A model generated the notes under the pieces. That model made no database searches. It was not told where the DNA came from and was given only the letters and a program-made list of their open reading frames with translations. A stretch of DNA of 10,731 nucleotides from Robiginitomaculum sp. (lineage in GTDB: Bacteria; Pseudomonadota; Alphaproteobacteria; Caulobacterales; Maricaulaceae). Location of the stretch: assembly GCA_002733485.1 (NCBI GenBank), contig NVVU01000048.1:11921-22651 (forward strand), read 5' to 3'. The position numbers were made by a program, and so were the translations under genes. Shown one piece after another: positions 1 to 6,104 of the stretch; the stretch's first letter is position 1, and each line of letters opens with the position of its first letter.

Positions 1-30
1 GGCAAGCATAAAGCAAGACAGGAGCGCGCC

Positions 31-825
31 ATGAAAGGCAAAACGGTTATTATCACCGGTGGAGGAAGTGGCATTGGAGCGGCGCTGGCGCGGCAATACG
101 CCAAGGGCGGATACAATCTTGCTATTTTGGATATTAATATGGAAGGAGCCAATGCGGTCGCCAAGGCATGTCGGCAAATCGGAGCAGGTATTTTAGTCCA
201 GGAATGTGACGTCACCTCTCCTCAATCCTGCACAAAGGCTGTCGAGGAGACCCTGGCGCATTTCGGGCATATTGATGTGGTGATTGCCAATGCGGGGCTG
301 ACACATCTTAGCCTTTTAGAAAACACGGATTTGAGCGTTATACGGCGGGTGATGGAGGTCAATTTCTTTGGCGCCATTAACATCGTGAAAGCCGCCTTGC
401 CTGCTCTTTTAGGGGCCAAAGGCCAGGTCATAGCCATGTCCAGCGTTGCCGGGTTCTGTCCCCTGCCTATGCGCACTGGCTATGCCGCCAGCAAATATGC
501 CGTGCGTGGTTTTTTTGAAACCCTGCGAACTGAAACCCGCCATCGCGGTCTGGGCATAATGATTGTCTGCCCGTCTTATGTGGATACGAAAATTGGCGAC
601 AACGCATTGGGTGGCCATGGAGAAAAAGCAACGCACCAGCGCAGCGAGGCCAAGGGAGCCATCAGTGCCGATGACGCGGCCAAAGCCATTTTTATCGCTG
701 CCGGTCGCCGTCGGGATTTTCTGACCATTGGCAAGGGAGCCACCCTGGCACACATACTCTCACGTATCGCACCTTCATTTTTGGAAAAACTGAGCACAAA
801 AAGAGTCCTGAACACCTCAAGCTAG
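31..825 (+). CDS. SDR-family NAD(P)-dependent oxidoreductase
   Basis: A 264-residue classical short-chain dehydrogenase/reductase, the usual length for single-domain members. The glycine-rich cofactor motif TGGGSGIG is at residues 9-16, and an Asp near residue 34, at the end of the second beta strand, suggests a preference for NAD(H). The NAG motif is at 87-89, the catalytic Asn at 111, the Ser at 138, and the Tyr-x-x-x-Lys pair is Y151/K155 (YAASK). The Pro-Ser-Tyr-Val-Asp-Thr stretch after strand 6 is also typical. No signal peptide or membrane segment is seen, so it should be cytoplasmic. The ATG is preceded by AGGAG at 20-24 with a 6-nt spacer, which supports this start. It converges on the cytochrome c gene and nothing links it to denitrification. 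Family assignment is secure, but the substrate is unknown because SDR substrates cannot be read from these motifs. Confidence 0.93.
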   Translation: MKGKTVIITGGGSGIGAALARQYAKGGYNLAILDINMEGANAVAKACRQIGAGILVQECDVTSPQSCTKAVEETLAHFGHIDVVIANAGLTHLSLLENTDLSVIRRVMEVNFFGAINIVKAALPALLGAKGQVIAMSSVAGFCPLPMRTGYAASKYAVRGFFETLRTETRHRGLGIMIVCPSYVDTKIGDNALGGHGEKATHQRSEAKGAISADDAAKAIFIAAGRRRDFLTIGKGATLAHILSRIAPSFLEKLSTKRVLNTSS

Positions 826-827
826 CG

Positions 828-899
828 TCAGGGCAAATCCGGTGCGTTCATTGTCTGGCCAACTCTTTGCCTGAATTAAAGATAATCTGCTACGGCAGA
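828..899. terminator. Weak hairpins between convergent genes (possible terminator)
   Basis: This gap separates the convergent SDR and cytochrome c genes. Two small inverted repeats are visible. TCAGGGCAAA (828-837) pairs with TTTGCCTGA (866-874), with one bulged G and a 28-nt loop. TCTGC (886-890) pairs with GCAGA (895-899) around TACG, a stable UNCG-type tetraloop. Read on the minus strand, the second hairpin is followed by a T-rich run, so it could end the cytochrome c transcript. Neither has a classic long U-tract, so the call is tentative. Confidence 0.3.
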
Positions 900-937
900 G
901 GCCACTTGCAGTCGGGACGATCACCTTGGGGCTAGAC

Positions 938-1330
938 TTATTCAGAAGATTCTTCAGAAAGTTCTTCATGCAAATATGACAGAACGGCCTCAATATCTTC
1001 TGGTTTCTTTAATCCGGCAAAGGCCATTTTCGTTCCCTTGATGACCGTGCGTGGTGACGCCAGATATTCAGTTAATGACGTGTCATCCCAGATAATACCT
1101 GAGGCAATCATTGCAGCGGAGAATTTATACCCTTCGGTTGTTCCTGCGGTCCGTCCAAACAGTCCATACAGAGAGGGGCCGATCTTTTTCTTGCCTTCCT
1201 CAAGTGAGTGGCAAGACTTGCATTTACGAAACACCTTTTCACCCTGTGACATATCCGTTGATGCCTGGGCCGCAACCGTTACGCCGGTAGCAAGAAAAAC
1301 AGAAACTGCAAATGTGATTAGTCTTTTCAT
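938..1330 (-). CDS. Periplasmic class I cytochrome c (c2/c550-like)
   Basis: A 130-residue monoheme cytochrome c. A signal peptide spans about residues 1-23 (basic start MKRL, hydrophobic core, cleavage after AQA), so the mature protein is periplasmic. The heme-binding CKSCH is at 37-41. The distal Met ligand is probably M102 in KGTKMAFAG, and IGPSLYGLFGR after the heme site is typical of the mitochondrial/c2-type fold. The tail is strongly acidic (EELSEESSE). The reading frame can be extended 15 nt upstream to a TTG at 1343-1345. The ATG at 1330 is preferred because GGGA sits 7 nt before it and the signal peptide then begins normally. The gene is divergent from norC and shares its intergenic region, so electron delivery to NorC or to NirS is a reasonable inference but not shown. 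Family is secure; the partner is not. Confidence 0.92.
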   Translation of the reverse strand: MKRLITFAVSVFLATGVTVAAQASTDMSQGEKVFRKCKSCHSLEEGKKKIGPSLYGLFGRTAGTTEGYKFSAAMIASGIIWDDTSLTEYLASPRTVIKGTKMAFAGLKKPEDIEAVLSYLHEELSEESSE

Positions 1331-1352
1331 GGTAATTTCCCGCAATTAAAAC

Positions 1353-1374
1353 AGCAATACTGATTAGCAATACT
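1353..1374. repeat. Perfect 9-bp direct repeat in the cytochrome c / norC intergenic region
   Basis: AGCAATACT occurs twice, at 1353-1361 and 1366-1374, separated by GATT (13-bp period). It lies 23-44 bp upstream of the cytochrome c ATG and about 136 bp upstream of norC. Its position in the promoter region of the minus-strand gene suggests a tandem operator, though chance duplication cannot be excluded. No known regulator site is recognised in it. Confidence 0.55.
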
Positions 1375-1447
1375 CATGTAACACCAATTGGCAAGCCCGT
1401 TTTGCGACGCATTGCCACAGGTGACTGAAAGATCATGACAGCATAGG

Positions 1448-1483
1448 CTGAATTCAGGTTAAGCTGGGGCTGACCTGTATAAA
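1448..1483 (+). promoter_or_regulatory. Candidate norC promoter region: palindrome and -10-like element
   Basis: The norC upstream region has a perfect 10-bp palindrome, CTGAATTCAG, at 1448-1457. A -10-like TATAAA follows at 1478-1483, with no convincing -35 before it. If transcription starts near 1490, the palindrome would be centred around -38, in the zone where class II activators bind. No TTGAT-N4-ATCAA or TTGAT-N4-GTCAA type box was found in this intergenic region. The promoter call is tentative. Confidence 0.3.
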
Positions 1484-1509
1484 GCGGTCTTTGATTCTGG
1501 GAGGGCGGA

Positions 1510-1953
1510 ATGCAAACCAAATCGGCAGCACGTAATATATTTTATGGTGGATCGTTGTTTTTTTTGGTAATTTTCATCGGGCTTACAGTTAATAGCCATA
1601 TGTATATCAAAAACACATCTACAAATGCGGCGACGTTAAGCGAATCGGTCGTACGCGGCAAACGCATATGGGAACGAAAAGCCTGTATTAATTGCCATAC
1701 GATCCTGGGCGAAGGCGCGTATTTCGCACCGGAGCTTGGAAATGTATTTGTTCGCTATGGCGGCAAGGATGACCCTGAAGGGGCCAAGGAAGCCATCAAG
1801 GCGTGGATGCAATCTCAGCCCTCGGGCATTGAGGGGCGCCGACAAATGCCTGATTTCAAATTGACGGATCCTGAACTGGACGATTTGGCCAATTTTCTGG
1901 AATGGGTCAGTACAATTGACACCCAGGGCTGGCCGCCCACGGATGCAGGATAA
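1510..1953 (+). CDS. norC: Nitric oxide reductase subunit C (cytochrome c)
   Basis: NorC is the membrane-anchored cytochrome c subunit of cNOR. It takes electrons from periplasmic donors and passes them to NorB. The 147-residue protein has one N-terminal transmembrane anchor (about 11-29), followed by a periplasmic domain with heme-binding CINCH at 59-63 and the likely axial Met at 113 in RRQMPDF. The GEGAYFAPELGNV segment right after the heme site and the C-terminal WVSTIDTQGWPP are characteristic of NorC. Length is normal for the family. The ATG has a strong GGGAGG at 1499-1504, 5 nt upstream. It is the first gene of the norCBQD operon, 12 bp before norB, and is divergent from a cytochrome c gene that could supply its electrons. 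Confidence 0.97.
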   Translation: MQTKSAARNIFYGGSLFFLVIFIGLTVNSHMYIKNTSTNAATLSESVVRGKRIWERKACINCHTILGEGAYFAPELGNVFVRYGGKDDPEGAKEAIKAWMQSQPSGIEGRRQMPDFKLTDPELDDLANFLEWVSTIDTQGWPPTDAG

Positions 1954-1965
1954 GGGGGCAGAAAA

Positions 1966-3303
1966 ATGAAATATCAATCTCAAAAAATCGCATACTGGTA
2001 TTTTGCAGCGGCCATGGGGCTGTTTGCCATTCAGGTGCTGGTTGGTGCCATTATGGGCTATGTCTATGTAGCCCCAAATTTTTTATCGGAGATACTGCCT
2101 TTTAATATCTTGCGGATGGTACATACCAATGCATTAATTGTCTGGCTGCTGCTCGGCTTTTTTGGTGCCTCCTATTATTTGGTGCCGGAGGAATCCGAAC
2201 GGGATATTGAAAGCCCGGCGCTGGCTTATGGCCAATTAATCCTGCTGGTTGTCGGCACCTTGGGTGCTGTTATCACGTATGTGTTTAATCTCGGCGAAGG
2301 CAATGTCCTTTTTGGGCAACAGGGCCGCGAATTTCTGGAACAGCCCTTGTGGGTCAAACTGGGTATCGCGGTTGCTGCTTTAGTGTTTCTCTACAATATC
2401 AGCATGACCGTGCTTAAAGGGCGCAAAACAGCGGTATCCAATGTGTTGCTGATCGGCATGTGGGGAATTACCGTTTTCTTCCTGTTCTCATTCTATAATC
2501 CGGGCAACCTGTCATTGGATAAAATGTACTGGTGGTATGTGGTTCACATCTGGGTTGAAGGCGTTTGGGAACTTGTGATGGCCGCGATTCTGGCCTTCCT
2601 GTTACTAAAGCTGACCGGTATTGACCGCGAAGTGATCGAAAAATGGGTTTATACCATCGTTGCTCTGGCTTTGTTTACTGGACTATTGGGAACAGGCCAC
2701 CATTATTACTGGATCGGGACGCCTGGATATTGGCAATGGATAGGCTCGGTGTTTTCTGCTCTGGAAATTGTACCTTTCCTGGCCATGGTGGTGTTTGCCT
2801 TCATGATGGTCTGGAAAGGGGGACGAGATCACCCGAACAAGGCCGCTATTTTGTGGGCTCTGGGCTCCACGGTTCTGGCCTTTTTCGGGGCCGGAGTCTG
2901 GGGCTTTATGCACACGTTGGCACCGGTCAATTTCTATAGTCATGGTACACAGATCACTGCTGCACATGCACATCTCGCTTTCTTTGGCGCCTATGTGTCA
3001 ATGAATTTGGCCATTATAACCTACGCCATGCCGTATTTGCGCAAGTCAGAGCCATATAACCAGATCCTCAACATGATTAGTTTCTGGTTGATGGCCGGGG
3101 GCATGACATTCATGACCATAACCCTGACGTTTGCCGGCATCATTCAGACCCATCTGCAACGGGTCAATGGTGAATACTATATGTCGGTACAGGATCAGCT
3201 GGGGATATTCTACTGGATGCGCCTGGGGGCAGGCATCATCTTTGTTATTGGTGCCTTGATGTTCATCTACGCAATATTTGGTCCGAAGAAGGTTCGGACA
3301 TAA
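1966..3303 (+). CDS. norB: Nitric oxide reductase subunit B (catalytic, cNOR type)
   Basis: NorB is the catalytic inner-membrane subunit that reduces two NO to N2O at a heme b3/non-heme iron (FeB) centre. The 445-residue protein is almost wholly hydrophobic with about 12 membrane helices, as expected for the heme-copper oxidase superfamily. All ligands expected by analogy with Pseudomonas NorB are present. H53 and H336 would bind low-spin heme b and H334 heme b3. H194, H245 and H246 would bind FeB together with a glutamate at 198, and E267 is the second conserved glutamate. There is no N-terminal quinol-oxidase-like extension, and norC lies directly upstream, so this is the cytochrome c-dependent form and not qNOR. 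The start follows a G-rich ribosome binding stretch at 1954-1958, just after the norC stop codon. Intact and confident. Confidence 0.98.
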   Translation: MKYQSQKIAYWYFAAAMGLFAIQVLVGAIMGYVYVAPNFLSEILPFNILRMVHTNALIVWLLLGFFGASYYLVPEESERDIESPALAYGQLILLVVGTLGAVITYVFNLGEGNVLFGQQGREFLEQPLWVKLGIAVAALVFLYNISMTVLKGRKTAVSNVLLIGMWGITVFFLFSFYNPGNLSLDKMYWWYVVHIWVEGVWELVMAAILAFLLLKLTGIDREVIEKWVYTIVALALFTGLLGTGHHYYWIGTPGYWQWIGSVFSALEIVPFLAMVVFAFMMVWKGGRDHPNKAAILWALGSTVLAFFGAGVWGFMHTLAPVNFYSHGTQITAAHAHLAFFGAYVSMNLAIITYAMPYLRKSEPYNQILNMISFWLMAGGMTFMTITLTFAGIIQTHLQRVNGEYYMSVQDQLGIFYWMRLGAGIIFVIGALMFIYAIFGPKKVRT

Positions 3304-3312
3304 AAGGAGCCT

Positions 3313-4119
3313 ATGGATAAATTACTTGGCAAAACGACGGGGAAAACCGTGCCTTTTTACCGGGAAACCGGTAATGAGTGCGCGGTTTTTTCTGCGGCCT
3401 ATTCGCTCAAACTATCCTTGTTGCTCAAAGGCCCAACGGGCTGTGGGAAAACCCGGTTTGTCGCCCATATGGCGGCCCGCTTGGGCTTGCCACTTTATAC
3501 CATTGCCTGCCATGATGATCTGACTGCGGCTGACTTGACTGGCCGACATTTGCTCAAAGGCGGCGAAACCTGCTGGAGCGATGGACCGCTGACCCGCGCC
3601 GTACGTACCGGCGGAATTTGTTATCTTGATGAAGTGGTCGAAGCTCGAAAAGACGTAACCGTGGTGTTGCATCCATTAACCGATGACCGACGGATTTTGC
3701 CACTGGAGCGTACGGGCGAGACCTTGCATGCCCCTGATAATTTCATGCTGGTAGCCTCCTATAACCCCGGTTATCAGAACATACTGAAAAACCTAAAACC
3801 CAGTACCCGTCAGCGGTTTCTGGCACTTGATTTTGACTTTCCAGCCCCGAAAGTCGAGGCAGAAATTGTCTCCCGCGAAAGTGGTCTGGATGAAGAAAAG
3901 GCTTTGCTTCTGGTTCGTCTTGCCAACCAATACCGTGCCTTAAAAGGTCAGGATCTGGATGAAGGTGCCTCTACGCGGCTGATTGTCTATTGTGCATCGC
4001 TGATCGCTGGCGGAATGAAAATAGAAACCGCGATTTTGGCCGCTATGGTAGAGCCGCTGACAGACGATCCAGAGGTTCGTCAGGGGCTGCTGGATGTGGC
4101 GCAGGCTGTGATCGGGTAA
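3313..4119 (+). CDS. norQ: NorQ, MoxR-type AAA+ ATPase (CbbQ/NirQ/NorQ family)
   Basis: A 268-residue cytoplasmic AAA+ ATPase. Walker A is GPTGCGKT at 40-47 and Walker B is ICYLDE at 102-107. A sensor-1-like Asn is at 151 in SYNP, and KPSTRQRF (162-169) supplies candidate arginine-finger residues. The C-terminal part matches the CbbQ/NirQ/NorQ C-terminal domain. In characterised systems NorQ forms a ring that works with NorD to activate NorCB, apparently by enabling insertion of the non-heme FeB. The gene starts 9 bp after norB. Its AAGGAG (3304-3309) lies only 3 nt before the ATG, unusually close, but the conserved N-terminus gives no better start. Length is normal for the family, and identification is strengthened by its place between norB and norD. 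Confidence 0.95.
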   Translation: MDKLLGKTTGKTVPFYRETGNECAVFSAAYSLKLSLLLKGPTGCGKTRFVAHMAARLGLPLYTIACHDDLTAADLTGRHLLKGGETCWSDGPLTRAVRTGGICYLDEVVEARKDVTVVLHPLTDDRRILPLERTGETLHAPDNFMLVASYNPGYQNILKNLKPSTRQRFLALDFDFPAPKVEAEIVSRESGLDEEKALLLVRLANQYRALKGQDLDEGASTRLIVYCASLIAGGMKIETAILAAMVEPLTDDPEVRQGLLDVAQAVIG

Positions 4120-4122
4120 GGC

Positions 4123-6045
4123 ATGGCCTGGTATGAACCGGAAGAATCGGTTGGCGCGCTCTGGCATAAAATGGTCGGGGCACCACCGGGACCGCCACAA
4201 TATGAAAATGCCGTCGTCAATCTGTCCGATATAAAAAATCGGCTTGGTGTTTTTTTTCGGGGGTTGGGCGGTGATGGCGCCATGGGGATCAAGGCTGTAA
4301 ATGCTGCCCCGGTAAATTACCGTATGTCGCTTCGTGAACGTCTGGGCCATAGTCGTGCGTACCATAATGGGATGCGCTTTGATGGCGAGAACCTGTTGCT
4401 GCCTAGCCGGTTAGACTCTTTTGCAGACCCTGGGCAAAATGAGGCCCTGTATTTTTGGCTGGCCGCTTTTGCCGTATGTGCCTCTGTCACCCCCTACCCA
4501 TTGCCACAGGATCACCTGCAAGCTGATATAATGCGTTTGCGGGCAGCAAAAAAAAACACAGATATGGTATTGCGCCGGTTTGTGGGCCTGCATGGCAGTT
4601 ATCAAGGCTTGTGCAATTCCTTACGGGCATGTCGGCCCGCGCGTAATTTACCGCCCATCGAGGCAAAAATAGAGCGCACGATATTAGCCATGCTGGGCGG
4701 ACCCAGGGACGGGTTTATTGAAGTGGTCGAAGCAGAAAACCCGGACATAAATACCCTGCAGTCACCGGCTGAATACCGCTCCTTTATGCCCGTGATTTTA
4801 TGGGGGGAACAAAAGGCATCAACAGGCAATATCGGCAAAAGGGTTGCGCCTGATAGCGACACTGAATCAAGCGCCGCAGAGGATGGCGGCGATAAATTCT
4901 ACACCGCCAAACGGCGAAATGCAGATCAGGCGAGGAAGAAGCATGCGCTGCTGTACAATCGCTTTGAAGCAGTGATGAGTATTGCAGAGATGCTAAATCT
5001 TCGCCGCACCATTGATGATGACAGCACGGATAATGCCAAAAAGGCCGCCGATGATCTTGATGAAATGTCATTAGTGGAAACCAGCAAAGTTCCCGCCACA
5101 CGAATCAAGTTTGATCTTGATCTGGCTCCGCAGGATGTAGACCGGGAGCGGTTGTCTGAGGGGGTTTTATACAAGGAATGGGACTGGCGCAGTGGCAGTT
5201 ATCTGAAGGATCATTGTCGTATTTTGCATGCACCTTCCCGGTTAGAGAGTGGCGTTCCTGTGTGGGTGCCCGATAATGCATCCCGCCGCAGGATAAGGGC
5301 CGTTGCCCGCCGTTTTGAAGCTCTTCACCCCCGACGGCAGTTTTTGCACCGGCAACTCGACGGGCCGGAGCTGGACATGGATGCAATGGTCCGCTCGCAG
5401 TGTGATCTGGTGGCTATGGGGCAAGGCTCTGACCATATCTTTATCCAGTCCAGAGCGCTGGACCGTGATTTAAGCGTGGCGGTTTTGTTTGATGCGTCGC
5501 GCTCTACCGAAAGCTGGATCAAAGGCAGACAGGTTATAGAGGTGGCAAAAGAGGCCCTGTTTGCACTCACAGCAGGGCTAACAGCCAGTAATGATACGCA
5601 CGCGATCTATAGCTTTTCATCTTTGCGTCGAAACCGGGTGTTTGTGGATACCATCAAGGACTTTACAGAAAAGTCAGGTGCAGAGGTTCGCGCAAAAATC
5701 GGGGCCATGCGTCCTGGCCATTACACCCGTCTGGGGGCAGCAATACGCCATGTGTCTGCGCTTTTGAGCACCAGACCAAGTGAACGAAAGCTATTGTTGG
5801 TCATAACCGATGGCAAACCCAATGATCTGGACCATTATGAAGGACGTTACGGGGTTGAGGATACCCGCCGGTCTATCCTGGAGGCACGAGCACTGGAACA
5901 GGCCGTGTTTGGAATTACGGTGGACAGCAAAGCACGCAACTATTTTCCATATATGTTTGGTCAGCGCGGGTTTTCAATTATGCATCACCCCGACAAGCTG
6001 GTGCAGGCATTGCCGTTGATTTTTCAACATTTGGTGGCCGGATAG
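4123..6045 (+). CDS. norD: NorD, VWA/MIDAS-domain activator of nitric oxide reductase
   Basis: A 640-residue protein with no signal peptide or transmembrane segment, so cytoplasmic. Its C-terminal von Willebrand factor A domain (about 448-635) has an intact metal-ion-dependent adhesion site: the DxSxS motif DASRS at D457/S459/S461, T535 in HYTRLG and D563 in ITDGKPND. The central region (about 240-340) is charged, low in hydrophobics and probably flexible. NorD pairs with NorQ to activate NorCB, in the manner of other MoxR-VWA pairs. It starts 3 bp after the norQ stop codon with no strong ribosome binding site of its own, so translational coupling is likely. Length is near the usual 600-640 residues. 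It is the last gene of the nor operon and ends 7 bp before a strong hairpin. Confidence 0.95.
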   Translation: MAWYEPEESVGALWHKMVGAPPGPPQYENAVVNLSDIKNRLGVFFRGLGGDGAMGIKAVNAAPVNYRMSLRERLGHSRAYHNGMRFDGENLLLPSRLDSFADPGQNEALYFWLAAFAVCASVTPYPLPQDHLQADIMRLRAAKKNTDMVLRRFVGLHGSYQGLCNSLRACRPARNLPPIEAKIERTILAMLGGPRDGFIEVVEAENPDINTLQSPAEYRSFMPVILWGEQKASTGNIGKRVAPDSDTESSAAEDGGDKFYTAKRRNADQARKKHALLYNRFEAVMSIAEMLNLRRTIDDDSTDNAKKAADDLDEMSLVETSKVPATRIKFDLDLAPQDVDRERLSEGVLYKEWDWRSGSYLKDHCRILHAPSRLESGVPVWVPDNASRRRIRAVARRFEALHPRRQFLHRQLDGPELDMDAMVRSQCDLVAMGQGSDHIFIQSRALDRDLSVAVLFDASRSTESWIKGRQVIEVAKEALFALTAGLTASNDTHAIYSFSSLRRNRVFVDTIKDFTEKSGAEVRAKIGAMRPGHYTRLGAAIRHVSALLSTRPSERKLLLVITDGKPNDLDHYEGRYGVEDTRRSILEARALEQAVFGITVDSKARNYFPYMFGQRGFSIMHHPDKLVQALPLIFQHLVAG

Positions 6046-6052
6046 AAAACAG

Positions 6053-6089
6053 AACAACCCCGGCGCTGATAGCCAGCACCGGGGTTGTT
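6053..6089. terminator. Strong bidirectional hairpin terminator between norD and nirS
   Basis: A 16-bp stem runs from 6053-6068 to 6074-6089 with a single C/A mismatch (6064/6078) and a 5-nt loop, ATAGC. It lies 7 bp after the norD stop and 15 bp beyond the nirS stop on the other strand. The stem ends in A/T pairs, TTGTTT follows on the plus strand and TGTTTTC on the minus strand. It is therefore well placed to stop both convergent transcripts. Confidence 0.85.
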
Positions 6090-6104
6090 TGTGGGACGCG
6101 AAAT

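Noticed and set aside
1389..1405. Sigma-54-like promoter (TTGGCA...TTTTGC) upstream of norC
   Set aside because: The GG and GC dinucleotides are separated by 12 nt, not the required 10, and no NorR-type GT-N7-AC enhancer sites or norR gene are visible.
1966..3303. Quinol-dependent NOR (qNOR)
   Set aside because: There is no long N-terminal extension, and a separate norC lies directly upstream.
4123..5570. Several minus-strand open frames of 64-141 residues inside norQ and norD
   Set aside because: They overlap each other and intact conserved genes, and their translations are low-quality antisense sequence.
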